The notes beneath the pieces were generated by a model. That model worked only from the letters and a program-made list of their open reading frames with translations, searched no databases and was not told the DNA's origin. This document shows, one piece after another, positions 44,759 through 53,906 of a DNA stretch of 64,000 nucleotides. Position 1 is the stretch's first letter. Every line of letters starts with the position of its first letter. The stretch is from positions 62,001 through 126,000 of the forward strand of contig JANUBW010000002.1 of assembly GCA_024809215.1 (NCBI GenBank), given 5' to 3'. A program made the position numbers and the translations under genes. Source of the DNA: Niastella sp. OAS944. Its GTDB lineage: Bacteria; Bacteroidota; Bacteroidia; Chitinophagales; Chitinophagaceae.

Positions 44759-47110
44759 ATGTTGAGATTAATTGCGATAGTATTTGGGGTATGTAGTGCC
44801 CTGTGCGCCCAGGCACAGGACAAATTCACATTGAGCGGATATGTAAGGGATTCCCTGTCGGGCGAAACACTTATTGGTGCAACGGTTTCCGTTAACGGGC
44901 ATGGAAAAGGAATTGTAAGTAACCAGTTTGGTTTCTATTCTATAACATTACCCCGCGGCAGTTACCTGGTAATAACCACCTTTGCCGGGTACCAAATGCA
45001 GCAACAGACCATTTCGCTCGACAAGAACATTGAACAAAACTTTCAACTTACAGCAAAGCCGGTTCTACAGGAAGTGATCGTTTCGGCACGTAAACGTGAT
45101 GGTAATGTTGCCAACGCCCAAATGGGCAAGATCGATCTCTCCATTAACCAGGTTAAATCGGTGCCCGTTCTCATGGGTGAAACCGACCTGTTAAAGACCC
45201 TGCAATTATTACCGGGTGTTCGTAATGCCGGCGAAGGCAATACTGGTTTATATGTTCGCGGCGGCGGCCCCGATCAGAACCTCATTTTGCTCGATGACGC
45301 CATTGTTTATAATACCGGGCACCTGTTTGGCTTTTTCTCCATCTTCAACTCCGATGCTATAAAGAATATTTCGCTGGTAAAAGGCGGTATGCAGGCCCAA
45401 TACGGCGGCCGCTTATCTTCTGTGCTCGATGTGGCCATGAAAGAAGGCAACCTGAATAAGTTTGAAGCCGAAGGCGGCATTGGGGCCATCGCCTCGCGGT
45501 TGTCGATACAGGGCCCCCTTAAAAAGAACAAATCCTCCTTTATTATTTCGGGCCGCCGCACGTATGTTGACCTCATTGCTAAACCTTTTATTTCGAAGAA
45601 TAGTGATTTCTATGGCTCGGGCTATTACTTCTATGATTTCAACGCCAAGGTGAATTATATTTTTTCAGATAAAGACCGCCTGTACCTGAGCGGTTATTTT
45701 GGAAGAGATGTATTCACCTACCGCAATTCGCACCGGGCTTTTAAAGCCGATATTCCCTGGGGTAATTCAACAGCTACTTTAAGATGGAACCATGTGTTTA
45801 ACCGGAAACTGTTTGCCAATACAACAGTAGTATATAATGATTATGCTTTTTCATTTGGCGCCGCACAAAACGATTTCAACATAAAATTGTCATCGGGCAT
45901 TCACGACTGGAGCGCCAAATCCGACTTCGACCTGTATGCTTCCACGCAACATAAACTGCGGTTTGGCGCGGCTTTTACCTATCATACATTTACGCCCAAT
46001 GTACTCAGCGGCAATCAGGGCGACAACCGGTTCTACCCAAATAATGAAATGAAAAAATATGCCGGTGAAGCCGGTATCTACCTGCAGGATGACTGGGAAA
46101 TTAGCCCGCGCATAAAACTAAATGCCGGCATAAGGTATAGCCGTTTTGTTCAACTGGGGCCATACAAGATCTTTTCAAACGACATTAATGGTAACAAAAG
46201 CGATAGCATTTCCTATGGCAGGAATAAACCGGTAGAAAGTTACCATGGGTTTGAACCCCGTTTTACGCTGCGCTACGCCATTGATGACGAAACCTCGCTA
46301 AAGGCAGCTGTTACCAAAAACATGCAATACATTCACCTGGTTAGTAATGCCGGGTCAACACTGCCTACCGATCTTTGGGTGCCCAGCACCTACCGGGTAA
46401 AGCCACAAACAAGCTGGCAATATGCAGCCGGGTTGTTCAGGAACTTCGCCAATAATATGCTGGAAACCTCACTGGAAGTGTATTATAAACGAATGAACAA
46501 TCAAATTGAATACCGCGAGGGTTATACGCCATCATTAAAAGATCCCGAAGAAGATTTTGTTTTTGGAAAAGGCTGGAGCTATGGAACGGAACTATTTATA
46601 AATAAAACAAGGGGCAAATTCACCGGGTGGATAGGTTATACCTTGTCGTGGACCTGGCGGCAGTTCGATACACTTAATGAAGGCATAAAATACCCGTCGA
46701 AATATGACCGCCGGCACGATCTGTCGGTGGTAGGAACCTACCAGTTCAACAAAAAATGGAAGCTTTCGGCCGTATTTGTATATGGAAGTGGCAATGCCGT
46801 TTCGTTACCCGAACGTTTTTATGTAATAGGCGGCGTGTTTACCCAGGAGTACAGCAAGATCAATCAATACAGGCTGGCGCCTTATCACAGAATGGATGTT
46901 TCGGCCACGCTTACCCCCAAAACAAACCCTAACCGCAGATGGCAGCAAAGCTGGGTGTTTAGTATTTATAACGTATACAGCAGGTTGAACCCTTACTTTA
47001 TTTATTTTAGTCAGGATGGAAGCCCATACGACGGTTCATTGACCATGAAAACCCAGCAGGTATCGCTATTTCCCATTATACCCTCCATTACCTGGAACTT
47101 CAGGTTTTAG
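44759..47110 (+). CDS. TonB-dependent receptor
   Basis: 783 residues from ATG 44759. A signal peptide (ending SALCAQAQ) is followed by a carboxypeptidase-regulatory-like domain (FTLSGYVRDSLSGETLIGATVSVNGHGKGIVSNQFGFYSITL), a plug domain (QVKSVPVLMGETDLLKTLQLLPGVRNAGEGNTGLYVRGGGPDQNLILLDDAIVYN) and a 22-strand-type outer-membrane barrel ending ITWNFRF, with the terminal Phe needed for Bam recognition. Expected to import a chelate or oligomer using the TonB system. No SusD partner is adjacent, so it is not a Sus pair. Proximity to the DUF3347 gene hints at metal or chelate uptake (inference). Confidence 0.93.
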   Translation: MLRLIAIVFGVCSALCAQAQDKFTLSGYVRDSLSGETLIGATVSVNGHGKGIVSNQFGFYSITLPRGSYLVITTFAGYQMQQQTISLDKNIEQNFQLTAKPVLQEVIVSARKRDGNVANAQMGKIDLSINQVKSVPVLMGETDLLKTLQLLPGVRNAGEGNTGLYVRGGGPDQNLILLDDAIVYNTGHLFGFFSIFNSDAIKNISLVKGGMQAQYGGRLSSVLDVAMKEGNLNKFEAEGGIGAIASRLSIQGPLKKNKSSFIISGRRTYVDLIAKPFISKNSDFYGSGYYFYDFNAKVNYIFSDKDRLYLSGYFGRDVFTYRNSHRAFKADIPWGNSTATLRWNHVFNRKLFANTTVVYNDYAFSFGAAQNDFNIKLSSGIHDWSAKSDFDLYASTQHKLRFGAAFTYHTFTPNVLSGNQGDNRFYPNNEMKKYAGEAGIYLQDDWEISPRIKLNAGIRYSRFVQLGPYKIFSNDINGNKSDSISYGRNKPVESYHGFEPRFTLRYAIDDETSLKAAVTKNMQYIHLVSNAGSTLPTDLWVPSTYRVKPQTSWQYAAGLFRNFANNMLETSLEVYYKRMNNQIEYREGYTPSLKDPEEDFVFGKGWSYGTELFINKTRGKFTGWIGYTLSWTWRQFDTLNEGIKYPSKYDRRHDLSVVGTYQFNKKWKLSAVFVYGSGNAVSLPERFYVIGGVFTQEYSKINQYRLAPYHRMDVSATLTPKTNPNRRWQQSWVFSIYNVYSRLNPYFIYFSQDGSPYDGSLTMKTQQVSLFPIIPSITWNFRF

Positions 47111-47119
47111 CTGCTAAGA

Positions 47120-48052
47120 TTATGATAATAAAGAAGGCCGTTCGGTTATTTCGTGGTATTTAATAACATCGCTGGCATAGTAATGCACTACCATACTTTT
47201 ACGGGTAAACGCCTTGTTGCGAATAGGCGCTCCGCCATGTATAAGGTTGGCATGCCATATTAAAACATCACCTTTTTTAGCAAGCAGTTCCTGCCGGGGA
47301 AATTTGTTCTTTTCCAATAATTCTTCAACCATATCTTCGTAATCGGGGTAATCATTTTTCCCTAATGAAAGGAACGAGTTATTGGCATTCCAGTCGTTAT
47401 TGAGCAGATAGGGCAGTTTATGGCTGCCCGGGTAATAAAAGAGCGGGCCGCTATCAGCATGCACATCTTCCAGCGCAACCCAAATGGCTATAAGATAACC
47501 CAGCGGGTAGGTTGTCATATGCACACTGTCTGAATGCGCCCTTTGTCCGCTGCCATTTATAAAGTTGATGGTTTGAAAAGGCACCATTTCTTTATCGAGC
47601 AAAAAATTAAGTAGCCGGCTTATTACTTTATCCTGAGTTGCCTGGCGTATGAGTTCTGACTTTTTATTGGCAAACATCAATTTGTTACCCCATTTAAATT
47701 GCAGGGTGCCGTTCTTCATCAGTTTATCAATTTCTTCATTAATGGCGTCGCAGGTAGCTGGTGAAAAATAATTCTCCAGTATCATATATCCCTTTTCACT
47801 CCATTGAATAATATTCTGCTGAATTTGGGGCGAGAACTGTTCAAAGCCTTCCTTCTTTGATGCTATTAGTGCAGAATCACCTACATCGAGCCAGGCACGC
47901 GATTCCTTATCGGGAAAGTCTTTGCTTGAAACAGAAGCTATGAGCGATTTATGCAGGTTGTATTTCTTATACGCTTTTTTATTATGCAGTAATTGTTTGT
48001 AATGAAAGAGATTATATAACCAATGAACCGGTTTAAAATTCTTTAAACTCAT
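47120..48052 (-). CDS. Phytanoyl-CoA dioxygenase (PhyH) family protein
   Basis: 310 residues. An Fe(II)/2-oxoglutarate oxygenase with an intact facial triad: His173-x-Asp175 in QRAHSDSVHM and His272 in HANLIHGGAPIRNK, plus Arg for 2-oxoglutarate (near 284, FTRKSMVVHYY). SGPLFYYPGSHKLPYL is characteristic of PhyH. It likely hydroxylates a small molecule; the substrate is unknown. Convergent with the TonB receptor (9-nt gap, no terminator in it). Confidence 0.9.
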   Translation of the reverse strand: MSLKNFKPVHWLYNLFHYKQLLHNKKAYKKYNLHKSLIASVSSKDFPDKESRAWLDVGDSALIASKKEGFEQFSPQIQQNIIQWSEKGYMILENYFSPATCDAINEEIDKLMKNGTLQFKWGNKLMFANKKSELIRQATQDKVISRLLNFLLDKEMVPFQTINFINGSGQRAHSDSVHMTTYPLGYLIAIWVALEDVHADSGPLFYYPGSHKLPYLLNNDWNANNSFLSLGKNDYPDYEDMVEELLEKNKFPRQELLAKKGDVLIWHANLIHGGAPIRNKAFTRKSMVVHYYASDVIKYHEITERPSLLS

Positions 48053-48094
48053 TAAATGCGTATTAGAGTCAAATTGAATATGAGATAAAGATAG

Positions 48095-48937
48095 TTATAA
48101 AGGAACATACTTAAACTTCACCACCGCACTTTTCTGCTCGCTCGACGACAGGTGCAGCTGATATCTTTTTCGTCCGGCAGTGATCACCATAAGTGAAGTA
48201 TTGGGCGGAATGCGGCCCAGGTTTTCGGCATACATCATTAACTCATATTCTGTATTGGCAAAAACATTAACATCGAGCACCAGTGGTTTGCCCGTCAACC
48301 TTTTTTTATAAAGCAGCAAAGTATTATTGAGGAATACCGATACCGTATCATCATCAATTTCGGCATTATCGTACAGTTCAATTTTAATAAAGGCTGTATC
48401 GATGGAAATGGTTTGCACCACATCTTTTTCCCTGTTCTGTAACTTCAGTTTCTTTTGCATGTTGGCCAGGGTATCGTTCTGATAAACATCAATAGGAAAG
48501 TTGCTTTTTGCTAAACGCGAAAGCGATATTTTGCCGGGCTGGCAATTGTTGTTATTGCCCATTTCGTGCCCGCGCCATTCACCCTGCAGTATATCACTAA
48601 GGCCATTTTTTGAAAAGGTAAGTTCATAGGTCTTTATGCAGGGAATACAACTATCGGGCACGTTATACTGCAAAACGGCGCTTTCAATTATTACAATGCG
48701 ATGGGTGAGGGGATTGTATTTGCCGGTAAAATTTATTTTGGTGAAGCGTTCATGATCGTAACTGTACACGTTTCCCATGAACGAGTTGTTTTGCATATGA
48801 ATAATATGCAGCTCAGTTGAGTACTCAGGAAAACAACCACCCGCATTTTGAGTTCTTATTCCACCCCACACACCCGTAAGCAGTTGCGCATTGGCATCCA
48901 TTGTTAATACAAGCAGCAGGGGTAGCAAAAAACGCAT
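48095..48937 (-). CDS. Secreted paralogous protein 2
   Basis: 280 residues. A short signal peptide (MRFLLPLLLVLTMDANAQ) is followed by an N-terminal beta domain (LTGVWGGIRTQNAGG...YSYDHERFTKINFTGKYNP) and a C-terminal domain (VFANTEYELMMYAENLGRIPPNTSLMVITAGRKRYQLHLSSSEQKSAVVKFKY) shared with the next gene upstream. I do not recognise the family beyond 'Bacteroidota secreted'. The ATG lies inside the 3' arm of a 17-bp hairpin followed by a T run, so its translation may depend on the state of that hairpin. Confidence 0.82.
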   Translation of the reverse strand: MRFLLPLLLVLTMDANAQLLTGVWGGIRTQNAGGCFPEYSTELHIIHMQNNSFMGNVYSYDHERFTKINFTGKYNPLTHRIVIIESAVLQYNVPDSCIPCIKTYELTFSKNGLSDILQGEWRGHEMGNNNNCQPGKISLSRLAKSNFPIDVYQNDTLANMQKKLKLQNREKDVVQTISIDTAFIKIELYDNAEIDDDTVSVFLNNTLLLYKKRLTGKPLVLDVNVFANTEYELMMYAENLGRIPPNTSLMVITAGRKRYQLHLSSSEQKSAVVKFKYVPL

Positions 48938-48981
48938 GCCTTAATTTTAATGGAATTTACCAACTAAAATTAAGGCATGCG
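48933..48981 (-). terminator. Terminator-like hairpin containing the next gene's start codon
   Basis: CGCATGCCTTAATTTTA (48933-48949) and TAAAATTAAGGCATGCG (48965-48981) are perfect 17-bp complements with a 15-nt loop. Read on the minus strand, the hairpin is followed by a run of six T inside codons 2-4 of the downstream gene, whose ATG (48937-48935) is in the 3' arm. It looks like an intrinsic terminator of the first paralogue and a cis-block for the second. Confidence 0.75.
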
Positions 48982-49000
48982 ATACCGTTTATGTAAGTAG

Positions 49001-50149
49001 TTACTTCTCGTATTTAAACACTACCACCGCGTTCTTCTGCTCAGTTGAAGTGATCCTTACTTCATACTGCTGCTTACCGGCTTTTACTACCATCAGTGAA
49101 GTATTGGGCGGAATTTCGCCAAGGTTCTCTGCCACCATTACCAGTTCATGATAATTAGCATTTTCATCGAGATTTACCTTGAGGGTAATCGCTTTTTCGG
49201 TTAACCGTTTTTTCGAAAGCACCAGTTTTTTATCAAGGAATACCGATATGGTATCATTATCAACGGTACCGTTATCATAGATATTTATTTCAATTTCCGT
49301 TGCGCTGGTAGAAATGGTCTTTACCAGTTCATTTTCGCGGCTTGCCAATACTTTGGGCGTAGGAATATTAGCCAGCGGCGGCACTTTTACATCAACCTTT
49401 TTCACCGTATCAACCTGTACAATTTTTACATTAGGCTTGGTTTCGGCAGGCGCCTTAGTAACGTCTGTTTTTTGTGGTTGTTTGGTTACAGAAGTGGTGG
49501 TGGTCTTTTTAGTAGTAGTAGTGATCTTTTTAGTTGTTGTGGATTGTGTCGTTGAAGTATTAGTTGTTGTTTTTACAACAGCTGTTTTTGTTGCCGTATC
49601 TTTTCGGGGAGCGATCTTGGTTATTGCCGGTTTATTCTTTTCATTTTTACGTTTAACCAAAAAAGGCTCTTCATAAAAATCAGAAGTGGTTACTTTACGC
49701 AGAAACACAGTGCCTTTGCCGCAATTGGTTGAATCCCGTGTATTGAAGCTGCTGTAGGTTCCTTCCAAAAACTCCTCGTCGCCTTCTTTGGAATATTTCA
49801 TGTTCAGGGTCATTACACAGGCGTCGCTGCCGCCGGCCATACGAACTTCCACAATTTTCAGCTCTTCAATGCGTACCAGCTTGGTAGCAGGGTTCACCGT
49901 ACCCTGGCAGGTGGCTTTACCATAAAACACCGTGGTAAGGTAGGAGTAGGTAACACCCTGAAAACTTTTACTATTCTGATCTAACTGAACCTCAAATTTA
50001 TAACGTTCATCACCACCCAATAGCTCCAGCATACGCCCATTGGCCCCAACAGGCGTTCTTTTAAAATTTCCCCGCCATATACCGGTAAGGTCCTGTGCCT
50101 GTACGCCAAAGCCAATGCCCAAAAGCACAAAAAGTAAAACTGATTTCAT
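49001..50149 (-). CDS. Secreted paralogous protein 1, with Thr-rich insert
   Basis: 382 residues. A signal peptide (ending VQA) is followed by LTGIWRGNFKR and a beta domain like that of the neighbouring paralogue, then a long threonine/lysine-rich linker (about 190-250, with runs such as TTTKKITTTTKK) absent from that paralogue, then the shared C-terminal domain (TEIEINIYDNGTVDNDTISVFLDKKLVLSKKRL...AENLGEIPPNTSLMV). Secretion is likely; the linker resembles a cell-surface spacer. No function is assigned. Confidence 0.82.
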   Translation of the reverse strand: MKSVLLFVLLGIGFGVQAQDLTGIWRGNFKRTPVGANGRMLELLGGDERYKFEVQLDQNSKSFQGVTYSYLTTVFYGKATCQGTVNPATKLVRIEELKIVEVRMAGGSDACVMTLNMKYSKEGDEEFLEGTYSSFNTRDSTNCGKGTVFLRKVTTSDFYEEPFLVKRKNEKNKPAITKIAPRKDTATKTAVVKTTTNTSTTQSTTTKKITTTTKKTTTTSVTKQPQKTDVTKAPAETKPNVKIVQVDTVKKVDVKVPPLANIPTPKVLASRENELVKTISTSATEIEINIYDNGTVDNDTISVFLDKKLVLSKKRLTEKAITLKVNLDENANYHELVMVAENLGEIPPNTSLMVVKAGKQQYEVRITSTEQKNAVVVFKYEK

Positions 50150-50238
50150 CTGATTTTGCTGATTTTATATCAGGTCCCTTTCCATAATATTCCCCTGAAC
50201 CAGGAACCCCACCCGGCAAATTACTTAATAATTAGTTT

Positions 50239-50288
50239 TTTACGACACATATCGTAAATGGTGGTCTGCAAATTGTTCGTTAAATTTG
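50239..50288 (+). promoter_or_regulatory. Promoter region of thrS
   Basis: TAAATTTG (50281-50288) matches the -7 consensus. A 7-bp inverted repeat TTTACGA / TCGTAAA (50239-50245 and 50252-50258) covers the -33 region, where no TTTG is found, and may be a regulator site. Confidence 0.45.
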
Positions 50289-50361
50289 CCGTTCTTCCGG
50301 AAATACAACACCAACGGAAATAGGTTTGTATAACCGGTCCACACAAAAAGGGAGTCTTAAA

Positions 50362-52308
50362 ATGATTAAAATTACTTTCCCGGATGGAAATGTACGGGAG
50401 TACAACGAAGGAACCACTGGTTTGGAAATAGCCAAGTCGATAAGCGAAGGATTGGCTCGAAAAGTATTGGCCGCAAAAGTAAATGGCGAGGTGTGGGATG
50501 CCACGCGACCCATTTACACGGATTCTACCCTTAATTTATTGACGTGGGACGATAAAGACGGTAAATTAACCTTCTGGCACTCTTCGGCCCACCTGATGGC
50601 TGAGGCGGTCGAAAGCCTGTTCCCTGGTGTAAAATTCTGGGTTGGTCCGGCATTGGAAAGCCAGTCCGGCTTTTATTACGATATGGACCTGGGCGACCGC
50701 AAACTGACGGAAGAAGACCTGGCCACCCTGGAAAAGAAAATGAACGAACTGGCCAAAAAGAACAGCAACTACGTTCGTAAAGAAATGCCCAAGGCCGAGG
50801 CCATTCAATATTTTACCGAAAAAGGCGACGAATATAAGCTCGATCTGTTGAGCAACCTTACAGATGGTAGCATTACCTTTTACACCCAGGGTAACTTTAC
50901 CGATCTGTGCCGCGGACCGCATATTCCGTCAACCGCGCCTATCAAGGCCATTAAGCTTACCAGCATTGCCGGCGCTTACTGGAAAGGCGATTCAAACAAT
51001 AAGCAACTTACCCGTATATATGGCGTTACTTTCCCAACCCAAAAAGAGCTGGATGAATACCTCACCATGCTCGAAGAGGCTAAGAAACGCGATCACCGTA
51101 AACTGGGTAAGGAATTAGGCATTTTCACCATGGATGATGATGTTGGCCCTGGTTTGCCTTTATGGATGCCAAACGGTACCATCATTATTGAAGAGCTGGA
51201 AAAACTGGCCAAAGAAACCGAAACAGCCGCCGGTTATAAAAGGGTGGTAACCCCGCATATTGCTAAAGAAAGCATGTATTTAACCAGCGGTCACCTGCCG
51301 TATTACCAGGATAGTATGTTCCCGCCTATGGAACTGGATGGAACAAAATACTATCTGAAGGCAATGAACTGTCCGCACCACCACAAAATATTTGGTGCTG
51401 AGCTCAGAAGCTATAAAGACCTGCCTCTGCGCCTTGCTGAGTATGGTACCTGTTACCGTTACGAGCAAAGCGGGGAGCTGTTTGGCCTTATGCGTGTACG
51501 TTGTTTACACATGAACGACGCACATATTTATTGTACCCGCGAACAGTTTGCTGCTGAGTTCAAGGCAGTGAACGACATGTACCAGAAATACTTTAAAATA
51601 TTTGGTATAGACAAATACGTGATGCGTTTATCGTTGCACGAACCTACCAAACTGGGACAGAAATACGTGAACGAACCGGAGCTTTGGAAAGAAACCGAGG
51701 AAATGGTTCGCCAGGTATTAATTGAATCGAACATCCCTTATGTAGAGATACCCGATGAAGCGGCTTTTTATGGTCCTAAGATCGATGTACAGATCTGGAG
51801 CGTAATTGGTCGTGAATTTACCCTGGCTACCAACCAGGTTGACTTTGCCCAGGGCCGCCGTTTCAAACTTGAGTATACCAATAAGGATAATGGTTCAGAT
51901 ACCCCATTGATCATTCACCGGGCACCGCTTGGCACCCATGAGCGCTTTATTGGCTTTTTGCTGGAGCACTATGCCGGTAAGTTCCCGTTGTGGCTGGCGC
52001 CGGTTCAGGTAAAGATTTTGCCAATAAGTGACAAGTTCCTGCCGTACGCAAATAGTGTTTTGGAATCGCTGAAAAATGCAGATATTCGTGCAGAAGTGGA
52101 CGACCGGAATGAAAAAATTGGCAAAAAGATCCGCGATACCGAGTTAATGAAAGTGCCTTACATGCTGGTTGTTGGCGAAAAAGAAGCGAATGAAGGACAG
52201 GTGGCTGTACGCCGGCAGGGTAAGGGCGATGCGGGTAACATTACCAAAACACTGGAACAGTTCATCAACGAAGCAAAAGCCGAGATCAAAGAACGCAGGG
52301 GAGAATAA
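50362..52308 (+). CDS. thrS: Threonyl-tRNA synthetase
   Basis: 648 residues from ATG 50362 (a TTG frame upstream adds 12 residues of no family character; GGGAG lies just upstream of this ATG). The TGS domain (1-61) is followed by the editing domain with HSSAHLMAEAV (HxxxH) and TDLCRGPHIPST, the class II core with motif 2 (GTCYRYEQSGELFGLMRVR) and motif 3 (HRAPLGTHERFIGFLLEHYAG), and an anticodon-binding domain (about 545-648). It attaches threonine to tRNA(Thr). First gene of the classical thrS-infC-rpmI-rplT group, though each part here seems to have its own control. Confidence 0.98.
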   Translation: MIKITFPDGNVREYNEGTTGLEIAKSISEGLARKVLAAKVNGEVWDATRPIYTDSTLNLLTWDDKDGKLTFWHSSAHLMAEAVESLFPGVKFWVGPALESQSGFYYDMDLGDRKLTEEDLATLEKKMNELAKKNSNYVRKEMPKAEAIQYFTEKGDEYKLDLLSNLTDGSITFYTQGNFTDLCRGPHIPSTAPIKAIKLTSIAGAYWKGDSNNKQLTRIYGVTFPTQKELDEYLTMLEEAKKRDHRKLGKELGIFTMDDDVGPGLPLWMPNGTIIIEELEKLAKETETAAGYKRVVTPHIAKESMYLTSGHLPYYQDSMFPPMELDGTKYYLKAMNCPHHHKIFGAELRSYKDLPLRLAEYGTCYRYEQSGELFGLMRVRCLHMNDAHIYCTREQFAAEFKAVNDMYQKYFKIFGIDKYVMRLSLHEPTKLGQKYVNEPELWKETEEMVRQVLIESNIPYVEIPDEAAFYGPKIDVQIWSVIGREFTLATNQVDFAQGRRFKLEYTNKDNGSDTPLIIHRAPLGTHERFIGFLLEHYAGKFPLWLAPVQVKILPISDKFLPYANSVLESLKNADIRAEVDDRNEKIGKKIRDTELMKVPYMLVVGEKEANEGQVAVRRQGKGDAGNITKTLEQFINEAKAEIKERRGE

Positions 52309-52464
52309 GTTTGTAGTTGCAAGTTCGTTTAGATTTCATAACTTAGAACGAGGAACAGTTGTATCCGTAACATAAATTCGAAAACAAAATCAACATTCAA
52401 AACCGGCGCAACAGATAGTAGCCTGGGCGCCACACTAAAAAAATTGTTTAATTAAAAGATTTAA

Positions 52465-53052
52465 ATGGCATTTCCACCGCGACAACCGAGAGGTAATTTC
52501 AATCCCAGATTCAGAAAAGAGCAACAGCAGGAACATCGCACCAACAACATGATTCGCGTACCCCAGGTACGGTTGGTTGGCGATAATGTAGAAGTAGGAG
52601 TATATTCTATTCAGGAAGCTATGAAAATGGCGCAAGAGCAACAGCTCGACCTGGTAGAGATATCGCCGCAGGCTGACCCACCCGTTTGTAAGATCATTGA
52701 TTATAATAAATTCCTGTACGAGAAGAAGAAGAAGGAAAAGGAGATGAAGTCGAAAAGTAAAACGGCTGAGGTAAAAGAGATCCGTTTTACGCCTGGTACA
52801 GATGATCACGACTTTGATTTCAAAGCCCGTCATGCCGAAAGCTTCCTGAAAGAAGGTAATAAAGTAAAGGCATACGTGCAGTTCAAAGGCCGCGCCATCA
52901 TGTTCAAAGAACGGGGTGAGCTGGTATTGTTGAAGTTCGCAGAACGCCTGGCAGAAGTAGGACAGCCCGAAGGCTTACCTAAACTCGAGGGCAAACGCAT
53001 GCTGATGATCATTTCGCCCAAAGGCAAATCGAAGAAACCGAAAGAAGCCTAA
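52465..53052 (+). CDS. infC: Translation initiation factor IF-3
   Basis: 195 residues. The N-domain has RVPQVRLVGDNVEVGVYSIQEAMKMAQEQQLDLVEISPQADPPVCKIIDYNKF, then a lysine-rich linker helix (KKKKEKEMKSKS) and the C-domain (EIRFTPGTDDHDFDFKARHAESFL, VQFKGRAIMFKERGELVLL). It starts at ordinary ATG, not the rare AUU used for autoregulation in E. coli. A roughly 28-residue basic N-terminal extension (MAFPPRQPRGNFNPRF) precedes the domain. A strong terminator with a GCAA tetraloop follows, cutting it off from rpmI. Confidence 0.97.
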   Translation: MAFPPRQPRGNFNPRFRKEQQQEHRTNNMIRVPQVRLVGDNVEVGVYSIQEAMKMAQEQQLDLVEISPQADPPVCKIIDYNKFLYEKKKKEKEMKSKSKTAEVKEIRFTPGTDDHDFDFKARHAESFLKEGNKVKAYVQFKGRAIMFKERGELVLLKFAERLAEVGQPEGLPKLEGKRMLMIISPKGKSKKPKEA

Positions 53053-53077
53053 GGGTTAAAATACAATCGAGCTTTAA

Positions 53078-53110
53078 AAGCATTCTTCCGCAAGGAGGGG
53101 TGCTTTTTTT
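53078..53110 (+). terminator. Terminator after infC with GNRA loop
   Basis: AAGCATTCTTCC (53078-53089), loop GCAA and GGAGGGGTGCTT (53094-53105) form a 12-bp stem with three G-U pairs, and a T run follows. Confidence 0.88.
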
Positions 53111-53130
53111 ATTTTAGGGCTCATTTTACT

Positions 53131-53138
53131 TAAATTTG
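53131..53138 (+). promoter_or_regulatory. -7 box of the toxin-antitoxin pair
   Basis: TAAATTTG matches TAnnTTTG, 17 nt before the antitoxin start. The -33 position is not convincing. Confidence 0.45.
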
Positions 53139-53155
53139 TTTCAAATGCCGTGAAT

Positions 53156-53395
53156 ATGACAAATTTAGTATTAAGGGAGAAGCTTCATAAATTCATAGAT
53201 TCGATTGGGGAGAAAAAGGTAAAAGCTATTTATACCCTTTTTGAAAATGAGATTGAGCAGGAAGTAGAGTATTCTGAAGAATTTAAGGCTGAACTTGATA
53301 AACGAGTGGAATATTACCGAAACGGGGGTAAAATGGTTAGTGCCAGCGAAATGAAAAAAAGACTTAAAGCTATCAGGTCAAAAGGCTCAAAATAG
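53156..53395 (+). CDS. Putative antitoxin of a RelE/ParE-type pair
   Basis: 79 residues from ATG 53156 (a GTG at 53150 adds two). Helical: LREKLHKFIDSIGEKKVKAIYTLFENEIE is followed by EEFKAELDKRVEYYRNGGKMVSASEMKKRLKAIRSK. This end, with EfkaELDkRveyyrnGgkmvSasEm, is the addiction-module component pattern common upstream of RelE/ParE toxins in Bacteroidota. The TAG is immediately followed by the toxin ATG. It probably neutralises the toxin and may bind DNA, though no clear DNA-binding motif is visible. Confidence 0.85.
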   Translation: MTNLVLREKLHKFIDSIGEKKVKAIYTLFENEIEQEVEYSEEFKAELDKRVEYYRNGGKMVSASEMKKRLKAIRSKGSK

Positions 53396-53698
53396 ATGAA
53401 GTATAAGTTCCGTTTTGACCCGATTGCCGCCAATGAGTATGAAGCAGCCTATTCATGGTATATTGAACGAAGTGAAAAAGCCGCTGAAAATTTCATAGCC
53501 GCTGTTGATGATGCTGTTGAAACGGTTTGCGCGAACCCACTTCGTTACAGAAAAAGCTATAAAGAACTTAGGGAGATCACATTAAAAAAATACCCGTTTT
53601 ATCTCATATATTTAGTTGATGAAAAGAAGAAAACAGTTTTAATAACTTCTGTATATCACAATAAAAGGAACCCTGCTAAGAAGTACAATAAAGAGTAA
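53396..53698 (+). CDS. RelE/ParE-superfamily toxin
   Basis: 100 residues. The fold pattern of ParE/RelE is clear: YKFRFDPIAANEYEAAYSWYIERSEKAAENFIAAVDDAVETVCANPLRYRKSYKELREITLKKYPFYLIYLVDEKKKTVLITSVYHNKRNP. The C-terminal VYHNKRNP motif is the usual end of the family. The start is adjacent to the antitoxin stop, so the two are translationally coupled. Whether the target is mRNA (RelE) or gyrase (ParE) cannot be told; the aromatic/basic C-terminus leaves both open. Confidence 0.9.
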   Translation: MKYKFRFDPIAANEYEAAYSWYIERSEKAAENFIAAVDDAVETVCANPLRYRKSYKELREITLKKYPFYLIYLVDEKKKTVLITSVYHNKRNPAKKYNKE

Positions 53699-53755
53699 AC
53701 TAGCTAACCCCTTAATAATCAGCCATAACAAATTCTCAAACTCTCCGGCTAATCT

Positions 53756-53787
53756 TTTGTAAGTTGTTGTAAAAAAACCTACCTTTG
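53756..53787 (+). promoter_or_regulatory. Promoter of rpmI-rplT
   Basis: TTTG (53756-53759), a 20-nt spacer and TACCTTTG (53780-53787) fully match the consensus. The resulting leader to rpmI is about 110 nt and could hold a ribosomal-protein autoregulation site, but I see only weak stems in it. Confidence 0.78.
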
Positions 53788-53906
53788 CGCTCCATTTTAC
53801 GTTTTATTGGCTATAACCATAAAACAAACATTGCCCACAAGGCCCAAAAAGTTTCCCATCAGTTTGGGAGCGCCAGCAGGGTATCACAGCAAAAGGTAGT
53901 TAACTC

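Noticed and set aside
52309-52380. Possible further degenerate repeat after thrS
   Set aside because: Some words (gtttgtagttgcaagttcg) look like the class, but no second arm or clear tandem copies are visible.
53787-53875. Long-range pairing GCGCTCC with GGGAGCGC enclosing the rpmI leader
   Set aside because: The left arm overlaps the -7 box and would lie upstream of the expected transcription start, so it would not be in the RNA.
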